From the NCBI GenBank assembly GCA_905221605.1, contig CAJNDS010002257.1, forward strand, positions 529,422 to 593,421: DNA of 64,000 nucleotides, given 5' to 3'. The translations under genes and the position numbers were made by a program. The DNA comes from Symbiodinium natans. Taxonomy: Eukaryota > Sar > Dinophyceae > Suessiales > Symbiodiniaceae. The first letter of the stretch is position 1, and each line of letters begins with the position of its first letter. The notes below the pieces were generated by a model. The model worked only from the letters and a program-made list of their open reading frames with translations. It was not told where the DNA came from and did no database searches. This document shows, piece after piece, positions 17,669 to 26,794 of the stretch.

Positions 17669-18958
17669 ATGACAAGTTCAGTGGACTCGGCCCCTTACTT
17701 CCTTCAGAGAGCAGAGGAAATTTTGTTAACCAAGCGGGTCGTTGATGCACTAACTGCCAAAGGGGTCAAAACCTTGGCTCAGCTGGCCTTTTGCGTGGGC
17801 CAGCCGGGGCAACTCCTGGCTCAATCGGATTTCGATACATGGAGCACAGCAGTACTGGCAGACCTTACGGTGGGCGAGAAGGCATCACTGAGACGGTTGA
17901 TTCTTGAGGCCCAGACGATGTTGGTGGCCTCCCTTAAGGACATGGCAGAACCGTCCGAGGGTGTTGCACCTAAGAAGGTGGGACTCGCTGAGCGTAATGC
18001 ACGCATGGACCAGTTGCGCACTCAGCTTTCGGGGATTTCCCTGACTGGCCAGTTGGAGCCTAGTCACGCCTTGTTGGACATGACCGTTCAGCAGTGGGAA
18101 AACCGATGCCTTAAGTATATTGGCCCGGAAAAATGCCACAGCCGCGAGGAGGAAGTTCAGAACTTGAAGCCGTTGACCACCAGCCTCTCCCTCGAAGGGG
18201 GAAAACTCAAAGTTACGGAGTCTTCTGGTATGGAAGATCGTGATATAGAGGGATCCCTCCAGGTGTTAAACGCCCTTAGAAGACGGGGAGTTGCATATGC
18301 ATTCGCCAGGCTGATTAGTTGGGACAAGCACGAGGCCTACGTTTCCTCGCTTTTCAAGTACCTCACCAAACCAGCTCAACAAGGTTACCGTAAGGTTTCC
18401 TTGAGGCAGATTCTGCGAGCTGACAAGTTGGCGTTCGCAAAGATGTCCGAGGCAGGAGCAGAGGTTCGCGCAGATGCATCGGGGACTTTGCCTTTGGATG
18501 CCAGGATTTCTTCGGTGCTGCAGGATTATGATTTGATCGTTGCGCTCCTTCCTTTGGGGGATTTTGAAGGTGGAGGAAAGTCGCGATTGGGAAAAGGCAA
18601 CCGTAGTCATCCGTACGAGCATGCTCCGAACAAAGGTAAGCCGGGCAAGGGGAAGTCCTTTTGGAGCCCCAGGGGCTCCGAGTCATGGTCCGGAAAGGGC
18701 AAACCCTCACTCAAGGGCAAGGAGAAGGCTGGCATAGGGAAAGGTTACGGGGCTGGCAAGTCGGAATGGCTACCCGAGGGCCTACGTTACCAGGGAGCGT
18801 CCGCATGGAACAAGAAGGGCAACAAGGTCTGCTATGGTTTTAACCTCGGCGGATGCACGGACGCCAACTGTCAGAGGGGTGATCATGGTTGCATCATTTA
18901 CAAGTGTGGTGGTGATCACCCGGTCACCAAGTGCCCACTAAAGCCTAAAAAGCTGTGA
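17669..18958 (+). CDS. Element B gag-like protein with zinc fingers
   Basis: 429 residues from the ATG at 17669 (the open frame reaches back to 17636 without another ATG). Residues 1-300 are largely helical (YFLQRAEEILLTKRVVDAL); 310-390 are Lys/Gly/Ser-rich and basic. The C-terminus carries CYGFNLGGCTDANCQRGDHG, a CCCH-like finger, followed by CGGDHPVTKC, a possible zinc knuckle. This fits an RNA-binding gag. The frame is intact and pol follows after 42 bases. Confidence 0.75.
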   Translation: MTSSVDSAPYFLQRAEEILLTKRVVDALTAKGVKTLAQLAFCVGQPGQLLAQSDFDTWSTAVLADLTVGEKASLRRLILEAQTMLVASLKDMAEPSEGVAPKKVGLAERNARMDQLRTQLSGISLTGQLEPSHALLDMTVQQWENRCLKYIGPEKCHSREEEVQNLKPLTTSLSLEGGKLKVTESSGMEDRDIEGSLQVLNALRRRGVAYAFARLISWDKHEAYVSSLFKYLTKPAQQGYRKVSLRQILRADKLAFAKMSEAGAEVRADASGTLPLDARISSVLQDYDLIVALLPLGDFEGGGKSRLGKGNRSHPYEHAPNKGKPGKGKSFWSPRGSESWSGKGKPSLKGKEKAGIGKGYGAGKSEWLPEGLRYQGASAWNKKGNKVCYGFNLGGCTDANCQRGDHGCIIYKCGGDHPVTKCPLKPKKL

Positions 18959-19000
18959 CTAGGTGATCCTGGTCTCGATGAGACTTCGCTGGCTGTTGAG

Positions 19001-20659
19001 ATGGTTCCCCAGGATGAATCCGTTAGTGGCGTCACCTCTGCTCTGAACCAGGAGGTCGGTATGGGGGCCTTACCTTCAGGTGCGGGATTGGAACCCGTAT
19101 CTGCAGTTGGGGTTGCCGAAGGTTGTGCATGTGACATTCAATGTTCTTTTTCGACGGCTTCAATACCGTCGGCCGCAACACTGCCAGTTTTCCAGACCGG
19201 CGAGGAGACATCTTCTCGGAGCGAGCAGTGTTCTTTGGCTACAGAGCCGCAACAAGTTGTCTCGAATGAACAGCACGGGGGACCTACCCGTGCGATCCTT
19301 CAATGTTTTGCTGGGCAGGCCCGTGTGGCTGCAGCTTTACTCGCGCAGGGTTATTTTGCTTATGGAGTGGATCGTGTTAAACACAAGTCCGCTATGGCAC
19401 CTGTTTTGCAAATGGACCTGTCCTCTCGGACAGCTTGTGATTCTGTTCTTACTTGGTTGGACAAACGAAAAATTGCGGGGGTGCTGATTTGCATACCAAA
19501 GCTCACCTTGGACCCCATCTCTGCGGCATTTGTTTTCGCGGTTATCAATGGATGCCTCGACAGGGACTTGCCGTTAGTAGTAGAAGGCTCTTGCAAGTCC
19601 CCATTTTGGGATAATTTGAACCAACTTCCAGACGCTCAGCAAGCACCCCGTTGGGTCGAAGTGGACTGGGGATGCTGGGTCCCTGCGAGTCAGCAGCGGA
19701 GTTTTGTGATGTCGAACCTTCCTGAAATTACCACGATTAGGCGCGAAGGGCGAGAACCGGCAGGGAAGTCGACAACACTGGATACCTCCTCAGGGGCCTA
19801 CCCCCGTGGTTTTGCGACTGCTTTGGCTGAGGTCTTCGCGGCTGGCGTCACAGCGAGAGAACTTTTGTGCCAAAACCCTTCTTTGGTCAATAAGGCCATT
19901 CGAGTGTCGGCCATGCACCAACCTCGGGGGCACTTGAATGAGGTCATGCCGGAATGGAAGGTGGTCGTCTATGTGCTGCTGCCTAGATCAGTGATTGAGG
20001 ATCCTTTCTCAGGACGCAAGCGTCTCAAGCAGGAATGGCGGATTCCGGATGGCATCCGTGTGTTGCCGGGGATGGCCGCCCTGCCGGTGGATTCCCAGCT
20101 TCTGTCGCGGACTCAGGCAGGGGGGAACTTGAGCCCGCAGCTTCAGCAGGAAATGCAGCAACTGGACGGTGCCTCAGTGCTGAGGGTGGGGATTCCTTGG
20201 GATCCGATTGAATTTATTGGCAAGGCAGCAAAGCTAGGACACCCTTATCATCAGCTGTCTAAATGCAACAAACCACTGGAGAAGTTGATAGAGCAACTTG
20301 TACATCGTCCAGGTTCGGTGAGATCCCAGAGAAAGTTTTACCTTGAGAAATGGGCTAGAAGAGCCAAAGAACTGGAGCCAGAGGAGGCAAAGCTGAAGGC
20401 TGGTATGTCCACCCATCGAGGAGCGATCCTCGGACCGAAACGTATTCTCCTCTTCCAAGAAATGCTTCAAGACATTCAATATGATGATATGGGTGTGGTG
20501 CAGGAGCTCATTCAGGGAGCCACCCTCACAGGCCCTATCCCAGTGACAGGAGTGTTGGATGCGAAACTGAAGCCAGCCAGGATGGACATTGAACAACTTG
20601 GTGGACATGTCCGACCAGGTGTGTGGACAGATTTTCGACAGGACAATATCCAGTGGTGA
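19001..20659 (+). CDS. Element B pol N-terminal part with decayed methyltransferase-like module
   Basis: 552 residues. A Ser/Glu-rich leader (1-85) precedes a class I methyltransferase-like module: ILQCFAGQARVAAALLAQGY (motif I-like), YGVDRVKHKS, then GVLICIPKLTLDP. Related proteins have a Pro-Pro-Cys segment just after that point; here it seems to have been lost by deletion, so no methylation activity is expected. The C-terminal 200 residues are the charged stretch before RT (RKFYLEKWARRAKELEPEEA). No dioxygenase-like motif was found, unlike element A. RT continues in another frame, so a frameshift lies near 20600-20640. Confidence 0.65.
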   Translation: MVPQDESVSGVTSALNQEVGMGALPSGAGLEPVSAVGVAEGCACDIQCSFSTASIPSAATLPVFQTGEETSSRSEQCSLATEPQQVVSNEQHGGPTRAILQCFAGQARVAAALLAQGYFAYGVDRVKHKSAMAPVLQMDLSSRTACDSVLTWLDKRKIAGVLICIPKLTLDPISAAFVFAVINGCLDRDLPLVVEGSCKSPFWDNLNQLPDAQQAPRWVEVDWGCWVPASQQRSFVMSNLPEITTIRREGREPAGKSTTLDTSSGAYPRGFATALAEVFAAGVTARELLCQNPSLVNKAIRVSAMHQPRGHLNEVMPEWKVVVYVLLPRSVIEDPFSGRKRLKQEWRIPDGIRVLPGMAALPVDSQLLSRTQAGGNLSPQLQQEMQQLDGASVLRVGIPWDPIEFIGKAAKLGHPYHQLSKCNKPLEKLIEQLVHRPGSVRSQRKFYLEKWARRAKELEPEEAKLKAGMSTHRGAILGPKRILLFQEMLQDIQYDDMGVVQELIQGATLTGPIPVTGVLDAKLKPARMDIEQLGGHVRPGVWTDFRQDNIQW

Positions 20660-22199
20660 CAGAAACATGGACACGTTGTTGTGGGAGAAAACGTTAGAGG
20701 AGGTTGAGAAGGGTCACCTCGCTGGACCTTTCGATGTTAGCCATCTCCCCAAAGGCTGTTTGGTGAGTTCCCGTTTCCCTCTGATGCAGGGAGGTAAACT
20801 CAGACCTATTGACAACTACTCTTCCAGTCTCATTAACGACACGGTTACCGTCTCCGAGAAACCTGTTACACATTCAATTGACGAGATCGCACTCCTAATT
20901 ACCAAGCTATCGAAGGCAGCTAGGAAAAAGGGACTGTTGGAACTCTTCGGGAAGACGGCTGACCTGAAAAGCGCATATCGACAGTTGGCCATTTCAGATG
21001 AGAGTTTAAGATTTTCGTACTTAGCAGTGTACGACCCGATCGAGGGGAAGCCCAAATTATTCCAGCAACTGGCGGTACCTTTTGGATCCACGAAAGCAGT
21101 ATACTTCTTCTTGAGGGTTGCAAGGGCTCTTTGGACGATCCTGGTGGAAGGAGCCAGAATCCCTACGACGAATTACTTTGACGACTTTGTTCTCCTCGCA
21201 TTGAGCGGTGACAGGAGTTCATGTGGGCATACCTTTGATGAGGTCATGAAACTGTTGGGTTGGAAGTTGTCAACAGACAAGACTACGGAGTGGAGCACAA
21301 GTTTCGAAGCTTTGGGCGTTTTGTTTGAGCTGGACCAAACAGGGACAGGGGTCCTGAAAGTTAAGAACACCGAACGAAGGCGTCGAGAGTTGGTCACAGC
21401 CATCAGAGGTCACCTGGAGAATGGTTTGATGGGTCAGAAGGAGGCCCTGCAACTGAGGGGCCGATTACAGTTCGCACAAGCTCAATTCTTCGGAAGGTTA
21501 GGCAGGAGGTGTCTGGTTGAGATCACGAGACATGCCTATGGTGGGAGGCGGAAAATTCCGGGATACACTAAAGACCTTTTGGAAGAGTTCTGCAAGTTCT
21601 TAGACGCTGCGCAGCCCAGGCTAGTGGGACAGGTGTCGTGCAGATCGTTTATGATACTCACCGATGCAGCCTTCGAAACCGAGACAAGGTCTGGTGGATT
21701 AGGTGGTGTGCTCCTTACGGGGAGTGGGACAGCGCTGTCATTCTTCAGTGTTCCAATCTCGGAAATCCAGACTCAAGTGTTATCTGCGGAGGACGAACAA
21801 ACCATTATCTATGAGCTGGAAATGCTTGGGGTTTTGGTTGGTTTGAAGTTGCTAACAGGCCAGACTGCAGCCTTTGCTGAATCGTATTCCCAGCATGGAG
21901 CGACTGCTGGAACTGGGGTAATCATCTACCTCGACAATGATGCGGCCCGTCACGCCTACATCTCAGGATCTGCTAAGAAAGGAGTTGCTGGAATGTTGGT
22001 GGATGAAGCAAACTTCCTGGAATATGTTCACGGATTTCTACCGTGGTATGCAAGAGTTGCCTCCCCAGCAAATCTTGCAGATCAACCTTCGAGGTTCCAA
22101 CTTGATTTGGTTAGGAAGTTAGGATTCAAGGACGAATCGCATGAAGCGAGGAGGATCGTTTCGGCGATTGTGAAGAGGGCCTCGAAACTGAAGGTTTGA
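20589..22199 (+). CDS. Element B reverse transcriptase and RNase H
   Basis: 536 residues, with the real join to upstream pol somewhere at 20600-20640. RT motifs: KLRPIDNYSSSLINDTV, TADLKSAYRQLAIS (Asp125), LAVPFGSTKAVYFFLRVARA, and NYFDDFVLLA with the catalytic pair Asp198-Asp199. RNase H motifs: FMILTDAAFETE, YELEMLGVLVGL and VIIYLDNDAARHAY give the Asp, Glu, Asp set, and NLADQPSR is the usual C-terminal motif of DIRS-type RNase H. The YFDD form and RNase H type fit DIRS-like rather than copia RT. It ends 15 bases before the B1 repeat. Confidence 0.88.
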   Translation: MNNLVDMSDQVCGQIFDRTISSGDRNMDTLLWEKTLEEVEKGHLAGPFDVSHLPKGCLVSSRFPLMQGGKLRPIDNYSSSLINDTVTVSEKPVTHSIDEIALLITKLSKAARKKGLLELFGKTADLKSAYRQLAISDESLRFSYLAVYDPIEGKPKLFQQLAVPFGSTKAVYFFLRVARALWTILVEGARIPTTNYFDDFVLLALSGDRSSCGHTFDEVMKLLGWKLSTDKTTEWSTSFEALGVLFELDQTGTGVLKVKNTERRRRELVTAIRGHLENGLMGQKEALQLRGRLQFAQAQFFGRLGRRCLVEITRHAYGGRRKIPGYTKDLLEEFCKFLDAAQPRLVGQVSCRSFMILTDAAFETETRSGGLGGVLLTGSGTALSFFSVPISEIQTQVLSAEDEQTIIYELEMLGVLVGLKLLTGQTAAFAESYSQHGATAGTGVIIYLDNDAARHAYISGSAKKGVAGMLVDEANFLEYVHGFLPWYARVASPANLADQPSRFQLDLVRKLGFKDESHEARRIVSAIVKRASKLKV

Positions 22200-22214
22200 C
22201 ACACGGCTCAGGTG

Positions 22215-22455
22215 AATGGGGAAAGGAGCCCTGTGTCTCACAGGACATTTCGAGACTCAACAACAGTCTTGGGTCTTACAGGAGGGATCGAGATCCAACT
22301 AGCCGTGCTCGGTACTGTTTCCCCACAACGTGAAAAGATTCGAACGAGAGCAAGTGATGTGAGCAGAATGCATGTTGCTTGATGAAGATTGTGTCATGCT
22401 TGAAGTGTTCAAACACGACATGACATTTCATAACAAGCACGGTTTTGAACAATAA
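22215..22455 (+). repeat. Element B, B1 repeat
   Basis: 241 bases, from AATGGGGAAAGGAGCC to TTTGAACAATAA; no difference seen from B2 at 23285-23525. Confidence 0.92.
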
Positions 22456-23284
22456 GTATCGTTCTTCGAATGCCTGGAGAAGATAGAGCTTTATTGTTCA
22501 AAGGAAACAACATCAAAATGTTGTGGTGAACAAAACATTTGATTGTTGTTTCAGTGCTTGCCTTTTTGCACAACTTATTTCTAATGCTTGATCAGTTTTA
22601 TGCTTGTTCATGCAGGATTTGTATTTACTTATACACCCGTCGCAGCGGGACCTCTCAAAGGGCAGGATGCCCGGAAAGTGCTCTTAGAAGCTGATAGATT
22701 GTTTTCGAAAAACCCACCCTCGCCACCCTTGGAGACTAACGTAAACGTTCTTGCAACCATGTCAGGAGAGGACTCATGTGCACACGAATATCCGGTAAGG
22801 GACCAGGCGGCTCAATGAGCGTGTACAATCAGGAACCCTTGTTAGTGCGGGCCTTACTTCATGTGGTGACAGTTCCGCTTGTTTGCTCGACCATACAGGC
22901 TCGAGTCTCGCTCTTTTCATCGCTGTACTTTTCTCAGCACTCTCATGGCGCGGTCGTTGACGCGCGATCAGCTCAATGATTTTCGGGTGTGGCTTCACTC
23001 TTTGAATATGGATTCCCTCATGAAGGTGGCTGAGGTATTGGACGACCTCATGGCAGACCGTGAGATGCGGCAACAGGAGGCTGTTGCGGCTCGCCAGTCT
23101 CAGTGGCAGTTTGTGAACCCTGCACCTGACTTAGAGCAACCGAGTGAAGCTGCCTCGTCAAGCTCTCAGAGACAGCCAGAAACTTCTTGAACTGTCGTTC
23201 TGAACCACATGGATATCCTGTTCAGGCCGTCACACTTAGGCCGAACCTGTGAGAGACCGTGAGTTAGCCGTAGTTTCCTCTCGC
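22456..23284 (+). repeat. Element B, A2 repeat
   Basis: 829 bases between B1 and B2; the first 247 match A1 (16533-16779). The remainder, including a small ORF, shows what A1 lost. The B1/A2 border (22455/22456) is the expected junction of a circular intermediate. Confidence 0.85.
22945..23190 (+). CDS. Element B small ORF in A2
   Basis: 81 residues from ATG (MARSLTRDQLNDFRVWLHSL). Residues about 8-52 are probably helical (VAEVLDDLMADREMRQQEAV), the rest Ser/Gln-rich. No family recognised. By position it is the partner of the small coiled-coil ORF before the recombinase in element A. Confidence 0.4.
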   Translation: MARSLTRDQLNDFRVWLHSLNMDSLMKVAEVLDDLMADREMRQQEAVAARQSQWQFVNPAPDLEQPSEAASSSSQRQPETS

Positions 23285-23525
23285 AATGGGGAAAGGAGCC
23301 CTGTGTCTCACAGGACATTTCGAGACTCAACAACAGTCTTGGGTCTTACAGGAGGGATCGAGATCCAACTAGCCGTGCTCGGTACTGTTTCCCCACAACG
23401 TGAAAAGATTCGAACGAGAGCAAGTGATGTGAGCAGAATGCATGTTGCTTGATGAAGATTGTGTCATGCTTGAAGTGTTCAAACACGACATGACATTTCA
23501 TAACAAGCACGGTTTTGAACAATAA
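23285..23525 (+). repeat. Element B, B2 repeat (right end)
   Basis: Matches B1 over 241 bases. Its last 12 bases, TTTGAACAATAA (23514-23525), are the exact reverse complement of 16568-16579 near the left end. Confidence 0.92.
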
Positions 23526-25421
23526 TGCAAATCCCTTTTGCAAGGCGTCCCCACGGGGTACAACAACGATATCCCAGTGTCAAATTGTTTTTGGCCGAAT
23601 CAAAAAGAGAACCTTGAGGATGTATCACTTTCCATCCACATGCAGAATTGGCGCTCGGCCTCAGTTGATTTGTCCGTGACTCAAGCCTTGCTTCAGGAGG
23701 AACTTGATCAGGGCTTCTGCTTCAAGTTTGATGGCGACATTGAGGCAGCTAAGGCAAAATGGCCGGGTACACTGGCAATAGGGAAGCTCTCCGTGGTCCG
23801 TGCGCCAAATCGTTCGGAAAGGCTGGTCTTAGATAATTCAGTGTGTGGCACGAATGCAAGTTGCAGCGTTCCAGAAGTCCAGCATATGCCATCAGTTAGG
23901 GACGTGATGCACTGTTTCCCTCTTCGGGGCACCCGCTCGCGGCAAGCTGCCATATCTCTTGATGTCAAAAGTGCTCACAAAAGATGCGTTGTCAAGGAGT
24001 CCGAGCAGGGTCTCCTAGGTTTCGCTTTTGCAGATTCTTTGTACTTTTATCGCGTGGCCCCATTCGGGGCGGTCTTTGCACAGCATTGGTGGGGGCGCTT
24101 AGGCTCCTGCCTGCTTAGGTTGTTGCACATCTTGATTTGGTTCAGCCATTCAGGCCACTTGTTTGTGGACGACTACCTATTCTCTCAGGCGGAAGCCGTC
24201 TTGCCAGCAACAGGGGCGATGATCTGCCTCTTCCTCCAGGTACTGGGGGTACCTTTGAGTTGGAAGAAACTTCAAGTCAGCTCTCGGGTTCATTGGATAG
24301 GGTGGTGTTTCTGCTACACTTCCGGGGTTGTGTCGCTTGCAGAGGAGAAACGGTTAAAACTTTTGGGGATGGTTCAAGACCTTCAGCGCAATCCAAAAAT
24401 TTCACGTAAGGATTTGGAGAGGTTTGTCGGGCTGGCTCTTTGGGCGGCGCACCTTTTCCCGACAATGAAGTCGCTTCTGTACACCTTCTATCATGATCTT
24501 TTCAGCCCAGCCGCTACCAACTACTCGGTGGCCCCAGATGTTTGGCCACAGCTTCGTCACCACTTGACGGATTCCCTGCAATTCAAGTCGGTCCCTCCAG
24601 GTACAGCAATTCCGCTCCACAGCACACTTTTGTCAGTCCGTCATCAGGATTTATCAACATTGTCAGACTTGGATCGAGTGCGCATTACAGACAGGCGAGT
24701 TTGGATGCGTGTGTCAAGTCAATCCAGTTCAAAGCGCAAATTGAGCCCCGAATCAGTACGCATTTTAGGCTTGTTTGAACACTGGCTTTTGCATGTGTGC
24801 CCACTTTGCAGCATGCGCCCTCAAGGCAACGCATCCTTTGAGGCACGAGCAGATGCAAGTGCACGTGGCTCGATGTGCTGCATTGGTGGGTACGTTTCTC
24901 ACCCCACGATAGGCCAGCGCTGGTTTCGCGAAACTTTTCCCTACAGTGTCTTTAGGGCCCTTGAGATTCCCGTGCAAGCGGATATGCAGCTTGATATTGC
25001 TTGCTATGAAGCGCTCGCCCAGGGGGCGCTGATTTTGGCAACATCTTCTCTTTTACCTTGCGCCAGAATCCCTTTGCAGCTACGTTCCGCATCAGATAAC
25101 ACAGGTGCAGAAGCAGGGGTGAATGCCTCTTTCTCCACCTCTCGGCCCCTCTGTTTTTTCCTGGAAAGGATCTCTTTGCTGGCAGCTGTACATAGAACAA
25201 CGCTGGATGTGTCACACATTTCCGGGGAACGCAATGTCAAGGCTGATGCTTTGTCTCGTCCTGCTGAATATGAGGTTCCCCCTGACTGCCTTGAAAAGGA
25301 CAGAGTGCGGTTGTCACTTGAGGCCCTTTGGTTGCCTCGTCCAAACATTTCTGTCTTCCCCGAAGGGGCTCACCTTCCATGGTCTGTGCGGAGCAGGGGA
25401 GTGCCGAACAACCTCACTTAG
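23526..25421 (+). CDS. Element A pol C-terminal part: reverse transcriptase and RNase H
   Basis: Continues from 16532 without a frame break once element B is removed. RT motifs: IGKLSVVRAPNRSERLVLDN, ISLDVKSAHKRCVV (Asp142 counted from 23538), FYRVAPFGAVFAQHWWGR, and HLFVDDYLFSQ with catalytic Asp211-Asp212. RNase H: FEARADASARGSMC, DIACYEALAQGALILA and LRSASDNTGAEAG supply Asp, Glu, Asp, followed by SGERNVKADALSRP. The VDD form and RNase H end are DIRS-like. This RT is clearly different from that of element B, so the two elements are not recent copies of each other. It ends 44 bases before B1. Confidence 0.88.
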   Translation, partial: CKSLLQGVPTGYNNDIPVSNCFWPNQKENLEDVSLSIHMQNWRSASVDLSVTQALLQEELDQGFCFKFDGDIEAAKAKWPGTLAIGKLSVVRAPNRSERLVLDNSVCGTNASCSVPEVQHMPSVRDVMHCFPLRGTRSRQAAISLDVKSAHKRCVVKESEQGLLGFAFADSLYFYRVAPFGAVFAQHWWGRLGSCLLRLLHILIWFSHSGHLFVDDYLFSQAEAVLPATGAMICLFLQVLGVPLSWKKLQVSSRVHWIGWCFCYTSGVVSLAEEKRLKLLGMVQDLQRNPKISRKDLERFVGLALWAAHLFPTMKSLLYTFYHDLFSPAATNYSVAPDVWPQLRHHLTDSLQFKSVPPGTAIPLHSTLLSVRHQDLSTLSDLDRVRITDRRVWMRVSSQSSSKRKLSPESVRILGLFEHWLLHVCPLCSMRPQGNASFEARADASARGSMCCIGGYVSHPTIGQRWFRETFPYSVFRALEIPVQADMQLDIACYEALAQGALILATSSLLPCARIPLQLRSASDNTGAEAGVNASFSTSRPLCFFLERISLLAAVHRTTLDVSHISGERNVKADALSRPAEYEVPPDCLEKDRVRLSLEALWLPRPNISVFPEGAHLPWSVRSRGVPNNLT

Positions 25422-25465
25422 GTTTGGGGTTCTTTCCGGTGCGAGGTTGCTGGGTAGTTTAATTT

Positions 25466-25636
25466 GGGGTAACATTGTCCCACCCATCAACCTGTCTTGT
25501 GCATCGTTGCTGTTTCCTCGAGTGGACCTTGGTGAGGATTTCCGGCACTCCTGAGAAAAATAAAGCGTGGAGCGAAGCTCGCAGCCTTTTGAAGCCTCCG
25601 GCTATACCGCTAGCAAGCACAACTAGTTTATAGAAC
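25466..25636 (+). repeat. Element A, B1 repeat
   Basis: 171 bases from GGGGTAACATTGTCCC to GTTTATAGAAC; no difference seen from B2 (26100-26270). The A2 repeat starts at the next base. Confidence 0.92.
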
Positions 25637-26099
25637 GTATCATGTACTTGTTCATGTATGTTTTATAAACTATGTTCGTGCGTCATTTTGGCTCTAGAGT
25701 GGTGCTTGCTAGCGAGAAAGTCAAGTTTCCTCACCCACCCACCCCAATTTTTGGGGTTTTCTGTCTCACCGGCGCTGGCCAGAAGAACATTCAAGACCTC
25801 GTTACAAGAAAGTGGGCTCTCGGGGCGGGCCGTAGCACAGCATCTGTACTGGCAGGTAGTTTCACTTGTAGGGCATCTCTTTTGCAGCAAGCTCATCTGG
25901 GCTTCTTGGTTCACACTCGCGCAGTCATGTTTTTGTATGGGCGGCTGAAAAAGCTGTCTGGTGTCAGTTTTCTCCGTACAGGCCACATCTTGCTTTGCAG
26001 CATGTTGAGAATGACCGGAGCGGAATGATGTCAACCTTTGTGTTTGGTCATCTACCTTTTCTCGTGTTGGGCACAGTGTTGCTTCGGTCAGTCATGGGT
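25637..26099 (+). repeat. Element A, A2 repeat
   Basis: Its first 92 bases match A1 (10747-10836); the remaining 370 do not match the sequence after A1. It holds open frames on both strands that I could not assign, so either A1 or A2 was rearranged after insertion. Confidence 0.75.
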
Positions 26100-26270
26100 G
26101 GGGTAACATTGTCCCACCCATCAACCTGTCTTGTGCATCGTTGCTGTTTCCTCGAGTGGACCTTGGTGAGGATTTCCGGCACTCCTGAGAAAAATAAAGC
26201 GTGGAGCGAAGCTCGCAGCCTTTTGAAGCCTCCGGCTATACCGCTAGCAAGCACAACTAGTTTATAGAAC
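26100..26270 (+). repeat. Element A, B2 repeat (right end)
   Basis: Matches B1 over 171 bases and ends in TAGTTTATAGAAC, directly followed by copia-1 coding sequence (ATGGTGGTTCG). Confidence 0.92.
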
Positions 26271-26699
26271 ATGGTGGTTCGTATCGGTGCTCACACCATC
26301 AAGTCCACATCTAATCTCCAGACATCGGTGGGATTGAATGTTTCAGAGGCTGAATACTATGCGCTCGTCCATGGGGCCGCGCATGGTTTAGGCTTGCGCT
26401 CCTATTTCGCTGATCTGGGGCTCGAGATGGACGTGGTCATTCAAAGCGATTCAAATGCCGCTCGAGCTTTTGCTTCGCGCAGAGGTTTAGGCAAGCAGCG
26501 GCATGTCATGACTCGTTATCTTTGGCTTCAAGAACGCGTTCGATGCAAGCATTTACAGATCGTAAAGATCCATACAGACGACAACTGCTCGGACATACTT
26601 ACGAAGAGTGTGTCGCATGGAACTCTTGAGAAGCACATGAAAAGCATGGGCTTCTTGGTTGTGGAAGCGTCAATGTTTCACAAGTCAACCAAGGTGTAA
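26271..26699 (+). CDS. Copia-1 RNase H, C-terminal part
   Basis: 142 residues. RIGAHTIKSTSNLQTSVGLN and VSEAEYYALVHGAAHG (catalytic Glu), IQSDSNAARAFASRRGLG (Asp), RCKHLQIVKIHTDDNCSDIL and the usual C-terminal ILTKSVS are hallmark copia RNase H motifs. It continues in frame from 10746 when element A is removed. The stop at 26699 lies about 100 bases before the 3' LTR. Confidence 0.92.
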   Translation: MVVRIGAHTIKSTSNLQTSVGLNVSEAEYYALVHGAAHGLGLRSYFADLGLEMDVVIQSDSNAARAFASRRGLGKQRHVMTRYLWLQERVRCKHLQIVKIHTDDNCSDILTKSVSHGTLEKHMKSMGFLVVEASMFHKSTKV

Positions 26700-26794
26700 G
26701 GCAAACACCTGCGACTATGCATGTCAGGAGTGCCCTGGAACCAGGCTCCGCTACACCTCGACGTTACTGTGCCCGAATACGCGGGCCCAGCAAC

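Larger units (their letters stand above)
16533..23525 (+). mobile_element. Element B: second YR retrotransposon, nested in element A pol
   Basis: 6993 bp. The left end (A1, 16533-16779) recurs as the start of A2 (22456-22702); the right end (B2, 23285-23525) recurs as B1 (22215-22455). The layout is A1 - genes - B1 - A2 - B2, the same plan as element A. The insertion joins CTT and TGC of element A in frame with no duplication. Like element A it starts with GTATC. Gene order: recombinase (C-terminal half), gag, methyltransferase-like module with RT, RNase H. A1 is cut short at 16779 relative to the 829-bp A2, so one deletion removed the rest of A1, the small ORF and the recombinase N-terminus. 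Confidence 0.87.
10747..26270 (+). mobile_element. Element A: YR retrotransposon with recombinase-first gene order, itself carrying element B
   Basis: The ends are defined by split direct repeats. The left end (A1, from 10747) recurs as A2 at 25637, and the right end (B2, to 26270) recurs as B1 at 25466-25636, giving A1 - genes - B1 - A2 - B2 as in PAT/Ngaro-type DIRS elements. Removing 10747-26270 joins copia-1 RNase H in frame as KSTTG-MVVRIGAHT, with no target duplication, as expected of recombinase-mediated insertion. Without element B it is about 8.5 kb. Gene order: small coiled-coil protein, tyrosine recombinase, gag, then pol with dioxygenase-like, methyltransferase-like, RT and RNase H parts. 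In DIRS, PAT and Ngaro elements the recombinase is last. Confidence 0.85.
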
